A DNA stretch of 64,000 bases from Pelosinus sp. IPA-1. Lineage in GTDB: Bacteria; Bacillota; Negativicutes; DSM-13327. Within the stretch, counting starts at the first letter, position 1. Every line of letters starts with the position of its first letter. A program made the translations under genes and the position numbers. The notes under the pieces were generated by a model. The model was given only the letters and a program-made list of their open reading frames with translations, was not told where the DNA came from and did no database searches. The stretch lies in assembly GCF_030269905.1 (NCBI RefSeq), contig NZ_BSVC01000011.1, forward strand, positions 95,047 through 159,046. The letters are read 5' to 3'. Below are positions 1 through 9,312 of this stretch, in pieces.

Positions 1-2205
1 CGAGAAGGAATTACCCAGCGTTTAGCCGATTCCTTAGAGACAGCTCTTACCTTGGGGGAAGGTGTCGTCAATGTTGATATCGTTGGTGACCAAGAAAAAA
101 TCTTTAGCCAAAATTTTGCTTGTATCGAATGTGGGATTAGTCTGCCAGAAATTGCCCCAAGGATCTTTTCTTTTAATAGTCCATTTGGTGCTTGTCCTGA
201 TTGTACTGGTCTGGGGAACAATATGGAGGTTGATCCATCTCTTATCATTCCAGATCCTAGTAAAGCTCTCCTTGATGGGGCCATCGCGCCATTAAGTAAA
301 AATACCAACTCCTATTTCATGTGTCAATTGGAAGCTGTTTTGGAAAAATATAATTATTCTTTAACGAATACTTGGGAAAGTTTATCTCCTGAGGTACAAG
401 AAATTATTATGACAGGTTCAGGACTGGAAAAGTTCCATTTTGAATATGACAACATGTATGGAGAAAGCAAAACTTATTACGCTGTTTTTGAAGGTGTAAT
501 TCCTTTATTGAACCGTAGATATCGAGAAACTGTTTCCGATTGGTCTCGGGAAGACATTGAAGAATATATGAGTACGAAACCTTGTCCTAAGTGTAAGGGA
601 GCTAGATTAAAACCGGAAGCCTTATCCGTTAAGGTCGGTGGTAAGAATATTTATGAAGTGACTACAGCAACGATTGGGGAAAGTCAGGAGTTTTTCCGTA
701 ATTTAGAGCTGACAGAAAGGGAAAAGACCATTGCCCAGCAAATTCTCAAAGAAATTAATGCTCGACTTGGCTTTTTACTAAATGTTGGGTTAGATTATTT
801 GACATTAGATCGGGCAGCAGGCACCTTATCTGGTGGTGAAGCACAGCGAATTCGTTTAGCTACCCAAATTGGTTCTGGTTTAGTTGGGGTATTGTATATC
901 CTGGACGAACCTAGCATTGGGCTGCATCAACGAGATAACAATCGTCTATTGGCCACCTTGCGGCATTTGCGAGATGTGGGTAACAGTTTATTGGTCGTTG
1001 AACATGATGAAGACACGATGTACGCAGCAGATCATATTATTGATATTGGCCCAGCAGCGGGTGCCCATGGTGGACAAGTAGTAGTCCAAGGCACAGTCGA
1101 CGAGATTAAGGCTTGCTCAGAATCCATTACTGGACAATATTTAAATGGAAGTAAATACATTCCCATACCAAAAGTAAGGCGTAAACCCAACGGCAAGTGG
1201 CTAGAGGTCGTAGGTGCCAAAGAAAATAATCTAAAGAAAGTTACAGTGAAGTTTCCTTTAGGCGTATTTACTGCTGTGACAGGAGTGTCAGGCTCTGGTA
1301 AGAGTACTTTAGTCAACGAAATTTTATACAAAGGTTTGGCATCGAGGGTATATCCTGGTTCGAAACAGCGTCCGGGAGCCCATGATGACATTCGTGGCGT
1401 AGAGAATATTGACAAAATAATTGATATTGATCAGTCACCAATTGGTCGTACGCCTCGTTCCAATCCAGCTACCTATACAGGATTATTTGATGTCATTCGG
1501 GAAGTTTTTAGTCAAACCCAAGAAGCAAAAATGCGAGGCTATAAGCCTGGGCGTTTTAGTTTTAATGTTAAGGGCGGACGGTGTGAAGCTTGTCGTGGCG
1601 ATGGTATTATCAAAATTGAAATGCACTTTTTGCCTGATGTTTATGTTCCTTGTGAAGTATGTAAAGGCGATCGTTATAACAGAGAAACGTTAGAAGTACG
1701 ATATAAAGGAAAAAGTATCTCTCAAGTGCTGGATATGGTAGTTGATGAGGGGGTAGAGTTCTTTCAAAACATCCCCAAGATTCAACGGAAGTTACAAATT
1801 TTACAGGATGTTGGTCTTGGCTATATTAAGCTGGGGCAGCCTGCCACCACCTTATCTGGAGGAGAGGCCCAGCGAATAAAATTGGGTACGGAACTAGCAA
1901 GGCGCAGTACAGGTAAGACGTTATATATTTTAGATGAGCCGACCACTGGTCTTCATACAGCCGATATTCATCGTTTGCTTACGGTGCTTCAGCGTTTAGC
2001 AGATGGCGGGGATACCGTTGTAGTAATTGAACATAATCTTGATGTAATAAAAACTGCGGATTATGTAATAGATCTAGGACCAGAAGGTGGCAGTCGAGGC
2101 GGTACGATTATTGCTAAAGGTACTCCTGAAGAAATCGCAAAAACTGCGGAGTCCTATACCGGACAATATTTGGCTCCTATATTAGAAAGAGGAATACGAG
2201 AATAA
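1..2205 (+). CDS. uvrA: UvrABC excinuclease subunit A, 5'-truncated by window edge
   Basis: This is the damage-recognition ATPase of nucleotide excision repair. The reading frame is open from base 1, so about 200 N-terminal residues (first Walker A) lie outside the window; the remaining 734 codons compare with about 940 in the family. Visible parts in order: a first zinc-finger pair of CxxC motifs (CIEC and CPDC, about nt 121-210), the first ABC signature [12 protein letters not shown] (near nt 826), the second Walker [10 protein letters not shown] (near 1279), a second zinc finger (CEAC...CEVC, 1580-1665), the second signature [12 protein letters not shown] (near 1852) and Walker [13 protein letters not shown]. 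uvrC lies 1.8 kb downstream but is separated by accC on the other strand. Family assignment is certain. Confidence 0.98.
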   Translation, partial: REGITQRLADSLETALTLGEGVVNVDIVGDQEKIFSQNFACIECGISLPEIAPRIFSFNSPFGACPDCTGLGNNMEVDPSLIIPDPSKALLDGAIAPLSKNTNSYFMCQLEAVLEKYNYSLTNTWESLSPEVQEIIMTGSGLEKFHFEYDNMYGESKTYYAVFEGVIPLLNRRYRETVSDWSREDIEEYMSTKPCPKCKGARLKPEALSVKVGGKNIYEVTTATIGESQEFFRNLELTEREKTIAQQILKEINARLGFLLNVGLDYLTLDRAAGTLSGGEAQRIRLATQIGSGLVGVLYILDEPSIGLHQRDNNRLLATLRHLRDVGNSLLVVEHDEDTMYAADHIIDIGPAAGAHGGQVVVQGTVDEIKACSESITGQYLNGSKYIPIPKVRRKPNGKWLEVVGAKENNLKKVTVKFPLGVFTAVTGVSGSGKSTLVNEILYKGLASRVYPGSKQRPGAHDDIRGVENIDKIIDIDQSPIGRTPRSNPATYTGLFDVIREVFSQTQEAKMRGYKPGRFSFNVKGGRCEACRGDGIIKIEMHFLPDVYVPCEVCKGDRYNRETLEVRYKGKSISQVLDMVVDEGVEFFQNIPKIQRKLQILQDVGLGYIKLGQPATTLSGGEAQRIKLGTELARRSTGKTLYILDEPTTGLHTADIHRLLTVLQRLADGGDTVVVIEHNLDVIKTADYVIDLGPEGGSRGGTIIAKGTPEEIAKTAESYTGQYLAPILERGIRE

Positions 2206-2210
2206 CAGAA

Positions 2211-2297
2211 TTAACCGCAGAGGCGCAGAGGTCACAGAGAGGATAATAGTAAACCCTCATTGCTTCGTTCTGTGTCCTCTGTGCTCTCTGCGGTTAA
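2211..2297. repeat. Dispersed inverted repeat, type A, copy 1
   Basis: The arms begin ttaaccgcagaggcgcagag and end ctctctgcggttaa, so the unit folds into a long imperfect hairpin. It fills the gap between uvrA and accC. Related copies occur at 6435, 6680, 9231, 12476 and 24815. No coding capacity is evident. Confidence 0.9.
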
Positions 2298-2324
2298 ATC
2301 GTCCTCAGTTTATCCCATAAGAAT

Positions 2325-2352
2325 AAAAAAGAGTAGGCGCTAGCGCCTACTC
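2325..2352 (-). terminator. Rho-independent terminator of accC
   Basis: A 22-nt perfect palindrome (gagtaggcgc/tagcgcctactc, 2331-2352) is followed on the minus strand by a run of six T. It overlaps the accC stop codon, so the stem starts within the last coding bases. Confidence 0.85.
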
Positions 2353-3729
2353 TTGGGAATAAAATTTTCTATTTTCGTTTTCTATTTCGCATTCTTCTTC
2401 TTTACGAGGAGTCATGCGTTTATAAATAAATTGAGTGTCGATATTACCACTACAGAAATGAGGGTTATTCAAGACTTCTTGCTGAAAGCTAATATTTGTT
2501 TTTATGCCAGAAATACGGAATTCAGCTAAGGCTCTGCGCATAATTTTAATGGCATCCCCTCTAGTGCGACCATGGGCAATGACTTTGGCAATCATAGAGT
2601 CATAATGAGGTTGTACCGTCATGCTAGCACATACGCCACTATCGACACGAACTCTTGGACCGCCTGCTTCGTGGTAAAAATCAATATAACCAGGAGAAGG
2701 GGCAAAACACATATCGGGATCTTCTGCATTAATTCGGCATTCGATAGCGTGACCGCTAAAAATGATATCTTCTTGCTTTTTGTTAAGAGGTTCACCAGCA
2801 GCTATACGAATTTGTCGACGTACCAAATCAATACCGGTGACCATTTCCGTAACGGCATGTTCTACTTGAATCCGAGGGTTAATTTCCATAAAGTAGAACT
2901 TACCTGTTTTTACATCCAATAAAAATTCAACAGTACCTAAATTGGTGTAAAAAATGCTTTTTGCGGCACGAATCGCCATGGCTCCGACTTTTGTACGCAT
3001 TTCTGGGGTTAAAGCACTAGAAGGAGATTCTTCAAGAACTTTTTGGTTGCGACGCTGCAGGGAACATTCCCGCTCACCAACATGAAGAATGTTTCCATAG
3101 GTATCCGCCATAATTTGCACTTCAATATGTCGTGCTTCGGAGATATAGGTTTCCAAATAAAAAGAGCTATATGTCACATCTACTTTATTTAAAGCACTAA
3201 CTAACTCATCCTGGTTATTGGCGACAAACATAGATTTACCGCCACCACCTGACACAGGTTTCAAAATAACAGGATAGCCTATTTCTGTGGCAAGTTTATA
3301 AGCATGTTCATTGCTAGTAATCGGTTCACTGCCTATTGTCATTGGCAGACCAGCAGCCTTCATGGCTTCTCGGGCTGCATCTTTGTTTCCTACTTGGCGG
3401 ATGATTTCAGCACTAGGGCCAACAAACACCAAACCAGCATTGGTAACCTTTTCAGCAAAATCAGCATTTTCCGATAAAAATCCGTATCCCGGGTGAATGG
3501 CTTCTGCCTTTGATGCTTTGGCAGCCATAATAATCGCATCCATGTTTAGATAGCTTTTCATTGCATCTGCAGGCCCGATATTGTATGCGTGGTCAGCCAA
3601 TTGTACATGGAGAGCATCGGCATCAACATCTGAATATACGGCGACTGTTTCAATATCTAGTTCCTGGCAGGCTCGAATAATTCTAACTGCAATTTCACCA
3701 CGATTGGCGATAAGTAGTCTCTTGAACAT
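2347..3729 (-). CDS. accC: Biotin carboxylase (AccC-type ATP-grasp)
   Basis: It carboxylates biotin on a carrier protein using ATP and bicarbonate, as a subunit of acetyl-CoA, pyruvate or another acyl-CoA carboxylase. The N-terminus FKRLLIANRGEIAVRIIRA is typical. Also present are the ATP-grasp glycine loop GGGGKSMF, ERECSLQRRNQK, the active-site stretch MEINPRIQVEH and HAIECRINAEDP. The length of 460 aa matches the family. The ATG at 3729 is preferred over the one at 3735 because GGGAGG then has a 9-nt spacing. The gene stands alone, with no accB or carboxyltransferase next to it. The glycine loop has K-S where many AccC proteins have R-G or K-G, and NPRIQVEH replaces the commoner NTRLQVEH, so the partner enzyme is uncertain (a pyruvate carboxylase A subunit is possible). 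Confidence 0.9.
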   Translation of the reverse strand: MFKRLLIANRGEIAVRIIRACQELDIETVAVYSDVDADALHVQLADHAYNIGPADAMKSYLNMDAIIMAAKASKAEAIHPGYGFLSENADFAEKVTNAGLVFVGPSAEIIRQVGNKDAAREAMKAAGLPMTIGSEPITSNEHAYKLATEIGYPVILKPVSGGGGKSMFVANNQDELVSALNKVDVTYSSFYLETYISEARHIEVQIMADTYGNILHVGERECSLQRRNQKVLEESPSSALTPEMRTKVGAMAIRAAKSIFYTNLGTVEFLLDVKTGKFYFMEINPRIQVEHAVTEMVTGIDLVRRQIRIAAGEPLNKKQEDIIFSGHAIECRINAEDPDMCFAPSPGYIDFYHEAGGPRVRVDSGVCASMTVQPHYDSMIAKVIAHGRTRGDAIKIMRRALAEFRISGIKTNISFQQEVLNNPHFCSGNIDTQFIYKRMTPRKEEECEIENENRKFYSQE

Positions 3730-3988
3730 CAGCATTGACCTCCCATTTAAATAGCAAAGTTTAATGTGCTCTTAACACCAATGAAATTAATTATAGTATA
3801 TAAAAATTAAGTCTACAATGAGTTTCATGCATGTATACATTGAACGTCTCATTAAAGTTCAGGTATATATTGGAATTGGGTCAGTTTAGATTTTTATTGT
3901 GAGCAGGTGCTAAAAGTATGTTACAATTATCTCATAGTTTTATGTTTTTGGCAATGTGATTTTTTTCTCAAAAGGAGTTTTGTAAAAA

Positions 3989-5788
3989 ATGAATGATGAA
4001 TTATTAGAAAAAGTAAACCACTTGCCAGATAAACCAGGTGTTTATTTAATGAAGGATGCCCAAGATCACATTATTTATGTTGGCAAAGCGGTAGTACTAA
4101 AAAATCGTGTTCGTTCCTATTTTCAATCTAGTCGCAATCACTCTCCAAAAGTGCAGGCCATGGTTTCACGGATTGCCGATTTAGAATATATTGTTACAGC
4201 TTCGGAAATTGAAGCCTTAATTCTTGAATGTAATTTAATAAAAAAACATCGGCCAAAATACAATATTAGTTTGCGAGATGACAAAACCTATCCTTATATT
4301 AAGGTAACGACAAATGAAGATTTTCCTCGTTTGTATGCTACCCGCAGGGTACAAAAAGATGGTGCTCGTTATTTTGGTCCTTTTACTAGTGCAGGGGCTG
4401 TCCATGAAAGTATTAAACTAATGAGAAAATTATTTCCTCTGCGTAGTTGTCGTAATTTAGATGCCAGACGCCCTTGTTTGGAATATCATATAAAACGATG
4501 TCTTGCGCCTTGCGCTGGGTTTGTAGATAGGGAAACTTATAACGGCATGATCAAAGAAGTTTGCTTACTGCTCGAAGGTCGTAGTGATGCTGTAGTACAG
4601 AGTCTAAAAAAACGGATGGAATTAGCAGCAGAAGAACTGCAATTTGAACAAGCTGCAAAACTCAGGGATCAATTAGCAGCTGTAGAAAAAGTCAGAGAAA
4701 AACAAAACATTGTTACCGGCGCAGGGGATCAAGATGCTATTGGTCTGGCTCGTTCTGCGTTAGGAACTTGTGTGCAAGTTTATTTTATACGCAGTGGCAA
4801 AATGGTGGGGCGGGATCATTTCTTACTGGCAGGTAGTGATCAGGAAGAGGATGATGTAGTATTAGCTGCTTTTATTAAGCAATATTACAGCCAGTCTACC
4901 TTTATCCCCAAGGAATTATTGCTGCCTATGGATGTTCCCGAGCAGGCGTTGCTATCGGATTGGTTAAGCCAATTAAAAGGCAGTCGTGTAACTGTAGAAA
5001 TCCCAAAAAGAGGCACGAAAAAAGATATTGTCACTATGGCTGATGGAAATGCTGCGATTGTCCTTAGTGAACAAGAAGGAAAAATCAAAGCCCATTCAGA
5101 ACAAACAGAAGGAGCTATGGCGGATCTTGGACGATATTTAGGACTACAGGCACCTCCGATACGTATGGAATGCTTTGATATTTCTCATATTCAAGGGTCT
5201 GAAACCGTTGCCTCTATGGTGGTTTTTGAAAATGGCATGCCAAAGAAAGAAGCTTATCGTCGTTATAAGCTACGCACAGTAGAAGGTAAACCAGATGATT
5301 TTAAATCTATGCAGGAGGTAGTTAGTAGGCGTTATGGCGCAACCAATCAACCAATACCTGATTTAATCATTATTGATGGTGGCAAGGGACAGTTGAGTGC
5401 GGCTCTTACCATAATTCGCGGATCTGGTTTGCTAGATGTTCCTGTAATTGGTTTAGCAAAAGAATTTGAATATATTTTTTGTGAAGGTCAGAGTGATCCT
5501 TTGATTTTACCTCGTCACTCACAGGCGCTCTATCTGATGCAGCGCATACGGGATGAGGCCCATCGATTTGCTGTAACCTATCATCGTACGTTGCGCTCCA
5601 AGCGGAATATGGTGTCAGTTCTTGATCATGTACCAGGAATTGGCGCCAAACGTCGTAAAGCTCTCTGGGATCATTTTGGCAGCCTGCCAAAAATAAAAGG
5701 GGCTACGGTAGAAGAATTGGCTGCCGCACCATCAATGACTTTCCCCGCGGCGCAAGCCGTATATGATTTTTTTAGGCAGCAACGGTGA
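3989..5788 (+). CDS. uvrC: UvrABC excinuclease subunit C
   Basis: This is the dual-incision nuclease of nucleotide excision repair. The N-terminal GIY-YIG domain shows PGVYLMKDAQDHIIYVGKA (about 16-34) and makes the 3' cut. A UVR motif (about residues 209-235, LQFEQAAKLRDQL) is the UvrB contact. The UvrC RNase-H-like domain with CFDISHIQG is the 5' nuclease, and a helix-hairpin-helix (VPGIGAKRRKAL) ends the protein. Length 599 aa is normal. AAAAGGAG lies upstream of the ATG. It is transcribed away from accC, with 259 bp between the genes and no further feature recognised there. Confidence 0.98.
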   Translation: MNDELLEKVNHLPDKPGVYLMKDAQDHIIYVGKAVVLKNRVRSYFQSSRNHSPKVQAMVSRIADLEYIVTASEIEALILECNLIKKHRPKYNISLRDDKTYPYIKVTTNEDFPRLYATRRVQKDGARYFGPFTSAGAVHESIKLMRKLFPLRSCRNLDARRPCLEYHIKRCLAPCAGFVDRETYNGMIKEVCLLLEGRSDAVVQSLKKRMELAAEELQFEQAAKLRDQLAAVEKVREKQNIVTGAGDQDAIGLARSALGTCVQVYFIRSGKMVGRDHFLLAGSDQEEDDVVLAAFIKQYYSQSTFIPKELLLPMDVPEQALLSDWLSQLKGSRVTVEIPKRGTKKDIVTMADGNAAIVLSEQEGKIKAHSEQTEGAMADLGRYLGLQAPPIRMECFDISHIQGSETVASMVVFENGMPKKEAYRRYKLRTVEGKPDDFKSMQEVVSRRYGATNQPIPDLIIIDGGKGQLSAALTIIRGSGLLDVPVIGLAKEFEYIFCEGQSDPLILPRHSQALYLMQRIRDEAHRFAVTYHRTLRSKRNMVSVLDHVPGIGAKRRKALWDHFGSLPKIKGATVEELAAAPSMTFPAAQAVYDFFRQQR

Positions 5789-5872
5789 TAACTGGAAAAA
5801 TAATTGCTTTCTATTTTCGCTAAAATTGGATAAAATAATAAGTAGTATCGATTCTAAGGAGGATTAAGTAAT

Positions 5873-6427
5873 ATGAATAAAACAATATGGATTGTACTTG
5901 CCCTAGTTGCAGTACTAGTGGTAGGAGCATTTTCAGGTTATAACAGTCTTGTAGGTATGAATGAAGCAGTGAATGGTAAATGGAGTCAGGTAGAAAATCA
6001 ATTGCAGCGTCGTGCTGATTTAATACCAAATTTAACAGCCACCGTATCTGGTTATGCAAAACATGAACAAGCTGCGATTCAAGCAGTTGCTGATGCAAGA
6101 GCCAAGCTGGCAGGAGGGCAAGGACCTGCCGCCAAAGCAGAAGCTAACAATGAATTGGGTGGCGCTTTATCTAGATTACTGGTTATTGCAGAAAACTATC
6201 CTAACTTAAAGGCAGATCAGAACTTTAGGCAACTTTCAGATGAACTGGCTGGAACAGAGAATCGTATAGCAGTGGCCCGTAAAGACTATAACGATTCAGT
6301 TCAGATGTATAATACTAAAATTCGGACCTTCCCTTCTAGTATTTATGCAGGTATGTTAGGTTTTGGTCCCAAAGAATATTTCAAAGCGGCTGAAGGAGCT
6401 CAGCAAGTACCACAAGTTAAGTTTTAG
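5873..6427 (+). CDS. lemA: LemA family protein
   Basis: A membrane-anchored helical-bundle protein of poorly known role, often encoded beside TPM-domain proteins as here. One N-terminal membrane segment (about 4-21) is followed by the LemA signature WSQVENQLQRRADLIPNL and a helical body rich in Glu, Lys and Ala. Length 184 aa is typical. AAGGAGG lies just upstream of the ATG. A second copy of its last 23 codons plus stop lies at 6600-6671, which points to a lost tandem paralogue. Confidence 0.93.
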   Translation: MNKTIWIVLALVAVLVVGAFSGYNSLVGMNEAVNGKWSQVENQLQRRADLIPNLTATVSGYAKHEQAAIQAVADARAKLAGGQGPAAKAEANNELGGALSRLLVIAENYPNLKADQNFRQLSDELAGTENRIAVARKDYNDSVQMYNTKIRTFPSSIYAGMLGFGPKEYFKAAEGAQQVPQVKF

Positions 6428-6434
6428 GGAGAAT

Positions 6435-6523
6435 TGAACATAGAGGACACAGAGAAACACAGAGGGAAAGATTATAAATAGTTTAATAAATCGCCTCAGT
6501 GTCCTCTGCGCCTCTGCGGCTAA
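6435..6523. repeat. Dispersed inverted repeat, type A, copy 2
   Basis: The left arm is tgaacatagaggacacagag and the right arm is gtcctctgcgcctctgcggc. It is followed to about 6598 by a half unit of the related cttcgtgt type containing the small palindrome ccgcgatagcgg. It starts 8 bp after the lemA stop. Confidence 0.85.
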
Positions 6524-6599
6524 TTTTCCCCTTTGTGTACTTCGTATCCGCGATAGCGGCTTTGCGTCTTCGTGTTTAAACGTTATTTAAGAAGATCAG

Positions 6600-6671
6600 T
6601 TAGGCTTTGGCCCAAAGGAATATTTCAAAGAGGCGGAAGGTGCTCAACAAGTGCCACAAGTTAAGTTTTAG
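6600..6671 (+). pseudogene. Orphan 3' end of a second lemA
   Basis: Twenty-three codons plus stop reproduce the C-terminus of LemA (LGFGPKEYFK then a Glu where lemA has Ala, ending VPQVKF). Against 6356-6427 nine codons differ, eight of them silently. A silent-biased pattern is what two diverged functional paralogues show, so this is read as the tail of a deleted lemA duplicate. The following repeat is also duplicated. Confidence 0.8.
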
Positions 6672-6679
6672 GGAGAAAT

Positions 6680-6768
6680 AAACACAGAGGACATAGAGTA
6701 CCACAGAGAAAAAATTGTAATTAGGGATTCTTAAAGCCCCTCAGTGTTCTCTGCGCCTCTGCGGTTAA
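6680..6768. repeat. Dispersed inverted repeat, type A, copy 3
   Basis: The arms are aacacagaggacatagag and ctctgcgcctctgcggtt. It occupies the same position after the lemA remnant as copy 2 does after lemA. It too is followed by a cttcg-type half unit ending at the shared motif gtttaaacgttatttaagaa (about 6826-6845; first copy about 6575-6594). Confidence 0.85.
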
Positions 6769-6878
6769 TAATATTCTCCTTTGTGTTCTTTGTGTCCGCG
6801 ATAGCGGCTTTGCCTCTTCGCGTTTAAACGTTATTTAAGAAGATCGTTTAGTATTACTCGTATAAGAGAGGGAAGACT

Positions 6879-7643
6879 ATGAAAAAGAGGCTAGCCTGGA
6901 TTATATGTGTGGCATATCTGTTGATGGCTGCAGTGGCCTGGGCCCAGCCGCAAATACCACCAGTACCAACATCTAGTATTTATATTCAGGATTATGCTGG
7001 TGTAGTAAGTGCTGATACGAAAGCTCGTATCAATAACTTAGGGAGTCAACTAGCGGCTAAAACAAAAGCCCAGATTGTTGTAGTCACGACAAAAAACCTA
7101 GATGGTGCTGCTCTGGAGGATTATTCCTTAGAGCTTCTTCGGAAATGGGGGATTGGTGACAAAACATTAAATAATGGAGTACTTATCTTAGTCGTCGTGG
7201 ATGACAAACGATCTCGTATTGAGGTAGGTTATGGTCTAGAAGGCGCACTGCCTGATGCGAAGACAGGGCGTATTCAAGATGATTATATGATTCCATACTT
7301 TCAAAATGGAGATTATGATAAAGGAATTTTAAATGGTTACCTTACTGTTGCGACGGAAGTAGCTAAAGAATATAAACTAGAGCTAAAGACTGAGGCAAAA
7401 CCAGTGCAACGCACGCAAGCTGCTAATCAAGGTTCAGGTTGGGATACCCTTCCCTGGTGGCTGAAAGTCGTGATTGCTGCTGGTGTTCTTCTTCTATTTA
7501 TGATAGATTGGATATTTTTTGGTGGCACCATAACTTACTTACTGTTATCCATCGTGCTTAGGCGTGGTGGCGGCGGTGGTGGTGGCGGTGGTGGATTTGG
7601 CGGCGGCTCAGGCGGCGGTGGCGGCTCCAGTCGAAAATGGTAA
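6879..7643 (+). CDS. TPM-domain (YgcG/Psb32-like) membrane protein
   Basis: A secreted TPM domain is tethered to the membrane; its biochemical role in bacteria is unsettled. A signal peptide (about 1-23, ending AVAWA) is followed by the TPM domain (about 35-165), which includes LRKWGIGDKTLNNGVLILVVVDDKRSRIEVGYGLEG with the RIEVGYGLEG core. One or two membrane segments follow (about 188-225). The tail is almost pure glycine with some serine (about 228-250), as in many YgcG-like proteins. It follows lemA, the usual neighbour. RBS GAGAGGGA precedes the ATG. Confidence 0.9.
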   Translation: MKKRLAWIICVAYLLMAAVAWAQPQIPPVPTSSIYIQDYAGVVSADTKARINNLGSQLAAKTKAQIVVVTTKNLDGAALEDYSLELLRKWGIGDKTLNNGVLILVVVDDKRSRIEVGYGLEGALPDAKTGRIQDDYMIPYFQNGDYDKGILNGYLTVATEVAKEYKLELKTEAKPVQRTQAANQGSGWDTLPWWLKVVIAAGVLLLFMIDWIFFGGTITYLLLSIVLRRGGGGGGGGGGFGGGSGGGGGSSRKW

Positions 7644-7669
7644 GGTTTTTAGTTGATAGTGGATATCAT

Positions 7670-7697
7670 TTGCTAATTTATATAAATATGGTAAAAT
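7670..7697 (+). promoter_or_regulatory. Candidate sigma-A promoter for rubredoxin
   Basis: TTGCTA and TAAAAT are separated by 16 nt, about 45 bp before the rubredoxin start. The spacing is slightly short, so this is tentative. Confidence 0.4.
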
Positions 7698-7741
7698 GGT
7701 AAGAGACAAAATTAGTAGAAAATAATGGAGGGATTTTAGAA

Positions 7742-7903
7742 ATGGAAAAATGGGTATGTGTAGTATGTGGTTATGTTTATAATCCAGAAGAGGGAGATCC
7801 AGATAGTGGTATTGCTCCTGGTACTAAATTCGAAGATATTCCTGAAGATTGGGTCTGTCCATTATGTGGAGTAGGCAAAGACCAATTCGAAAAACAAGCA
7901 TAA
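7742..7903 (+). CDS. Rubredoxin
   Basis: A 53-residue cytoplasmic electron carrier with one iron held by four cysteines. Both CxxCG knuckles are present ([10 protein letters not shown] at 6-15 and [11 protein letters not shown] at 39-49), with the classic spacer [24 protein letters not shown] lies 9 nt before the ATG. It is monocistronic: a terminator follows within 10 bp. In anaerobes such proteins commonly feed electrons to oxygen- and peroxide-detoxifying enzymes; the partner here is not visible. Confidence 0.97.
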   Translation: MEKWVCVVCGYVYNPEEGDPDSGIAPGTKFEDIPEDWVCPLCGVGKDQFEKQA

Positions 7904-7905
7904 TA

Positions 7906-7943
7906 AAAAAACCTTCCAGGTACACTGGAAGGTTTTTATTTTT
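7906..7943 (+). terminator. Terminator after rubredoxin
   Basis: The stem accttccag / ctggaaggt has a 5-nt loop and is followed by a T-rich tract. Confidence 0.9.
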
Positions 7944-8010
7944 ACGGAATCAGAAAGTATAACACTTCCTTCCAAGTAAGAACGACTAAGGCTTCTGCCT
8001 GCGCCCGAGG

Positions 8011-8033
8011 ACTTGGCCTAAGCCAAGTTTTTT
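8011..8033 (+). terminator. Second hairpin with T-run
   Basis: The stem acttggc / gccaagt has a 4-nt loop and six T follow. It abuts the 3' end of the convergent gene at 8035, so it may stop read-through toward that gene. Confidence 0.55.
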
Positions 8034-8034
8034 C

Positions 8035-8574
8035 TTAATGCTGAATTTTTGCAAGTCGTGGGAGCCAACCACGGTTTAACATAAGTTGCAGTAAACGATA
8101 ATCCCAGTCTAAGCCGGCATCTAACATTTCTCGATACATTAAAGCTACTTCTACTTGGTAGGATTGATGCAATGCTGCTAGCAATGCCATTTGTGCCGCC
8201 TTACCCATGGTGCCGACTGCAATGGCAACTTCACTATCAGTTAGATGGGCATCTGGAGGAATGTTTAAAGGTGTTTTGTGTAGTGTACGACGGTTAAAAG
8301 ATAAGGAAGGAATGCTACCACCGCTATTTTGCAACATCTCTTCAGAATGCTCAATCAGGGTTTTGTTGTGTCTTTCAAGGGCTTCCTTGATTAGGCCTTT
8401 TAATTCTTTATCTTCGGCGTGGTTATAAAGGATTTCTAGCGCAGCAACGTTATAGCGACCTTGGGCAATGACCCCATATAAACTAGCTGCCTCTAAATAG
8501 TTAAGGGGTTCTTTGTCAAAAAACATGTTGAATATGCCACGGGTTTCTGAGCTTACTTTTTCAAGAATCGTCAT
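8035..8574 (-). CDS. Helical protein of unknown function (DUF3231-like, ferritin-like fold)
   Basis: I do not recognise this gene with certainty. The 179-residue product has no signal peptide or membrane segment and looks all-helical. Residues 24-80 (LNYLEAASLYGVIAQGRYNVAALEILYNHAEDKELKGLI) and a second helical half (about 110-170) resemble the four-helix DUF3231 / ferritin-like proteins of spore formers. A few Glu and His residues are present, but I cannot point to a metal site. It is a single gene on the minus strand between rubredoxin and the zinc-ribbon gene. AGGGAGG lies before its ATG. Confidence 0.6.
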   Translation of the reverse strand: MTILEKVSSETRGIFNMFFDKEPLNYLEAASLYGVIAQGRYNVAALEILYNHAEDKELKGLIKEALERHNKTLIEHSEEMLQNSGGSIPSLSFNRRTLHKTPLNIPPDAHLTDSEVAIAVGTMGKAAQMALLAALHQSYQVEVALMYREMLDAGLDWDYRLLQLMLNRGWLPRLAKIQH

Positions 8575-8706
8575 ATAATATAACCTCCCTACTACAAAAT
8601 GTTAAGCTGATGTAATCAAAAATAGTATGTGCATGAATAAAGTTGTTCATACATTTTTATAAAGGGATTTTAATAAATATTGGAATTCAAAAAATTGCAA
8701 TAATCC

Positions 8707-8735
8707 TTTACTTTCACAGTAAAAAAATGTATACT
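8707..8735 (+). promoter_or_regulatory. Sigma-A promoter of the zinc-ribbon gene
   Basis: TTTACT and TATACT are separated by 17 nt. This predicts a leader of about 120 nt before the ATG at 8864, long enough for post-transcriptional control, although no known riboswitch is recognised in it. Confidence 0.6.
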
Positions 8736-8863
8736 AATGATTGAGCCCATCTAAATAGGTCTAGTGAGATTCCATTATATATCCTTCTCAAGTAGGTTTT
8801 TGGTAAGGACAGTAGTGAACCCTAAACCATTTTGGGCCATAAAATTTGAGGGGGACTATCACA

Positions 8864-9172
8864 ATGGTTCAAGACAAAAATTTAACATGCCGCGAATGTA
8901 ACGCAGAATTCGTGTTCTCAGCTTCAGAACAAGAATTTTACAACGAAAAAGGTTTCACTAATGAGCCTGGCCGTTGCCCACAATGCCGTGCAGCTCGCAA
9001 ACAAAGAAATAATGGCGGTAGCAGCTTTAACCGTGGTGGCGCTCGTCCACAACGCGAAATGCATGATGTAACTTGTGCAGCTTGCGGTGTAGAAACACAA
9101 GTGCCTTTCCGTCCAAGCAGCGATCGTCCTGTATATTGCCGCGATTGCTTCAGCAAAAATAGCGGTCGTTAA
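8864..9172 (+). CDS. Small zinc-ribbon protein
   Basis: A 102-residue, basic, probably nucleic-acid-associated protein with two zinc ribbons. CREC...CPQC (about 9-40) is the zf-trcl type, and CAAC...CRDC (about 71-94) resembles the CxxC ribbon often seen in cold-shock-linked small proteins. A Gly/Arg/Asn-rich linker (RKQRNNGGSSFNRGG) joins them. The ATG at 8864 is chosen over the TTG at 8846 because GAGGGGG sits between them at good spacing. Function is unknown; RNA binding is an inference from the Arg/Gly linker. Confidence 0.85.
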   Translation: MVQDKNLTCRECNAEFVFSASEQEFYNEKGFTNEPGRCPQCRAARKQRNNGGSSFNRGGARPQREMHDVTCAACGVETQVPFRPSSDRPVYCRDCFSKNSGR

Positions 9173-9187
9173 TACATATTAACGATG

Positions 9188-9220
9188 AACTCCTTCTACT
9201 ATTGTAGAAGGAGTTTTTTT
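9188..9220 (+). terminator. Terminator after zinc-ribbon gene
   Basis: A 12-bp perfect stem aactccttctac / gtagaaggagtt with a 4-nt loop is followed by T residues. Confidence 0.95.
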
Positions 9221-9230
9221 GATAAAGATA

Positions 9231-9312
9231 TTAACCACAGAGGCGCAGAAAACACAGAGCAAGAGATTGTGGTTAACGTAGTAGATATACACCTCTGCGT
9301 CCTCTGTGGTTC
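9231..9312. repeat. Dispersed inverted repeat, type A, copy 4
   Basis: The arms are ttaaccacagaggcgcagaa and ctctgcgtcctctgtggtt. The 336-bp gap before mdh holds the preceding terminator, this repeat, and about 190 bp of AT-rich sequence with no gene. Confidence 0.9.

Noticed and set aside
8736..8863. Cold-shock type RNA thermometer in the zinc-ribbon gene leader
   Set aside because: A leader of about 120 nt is likely, but no conserved cold-box or clear switching structure could be shown by eye.
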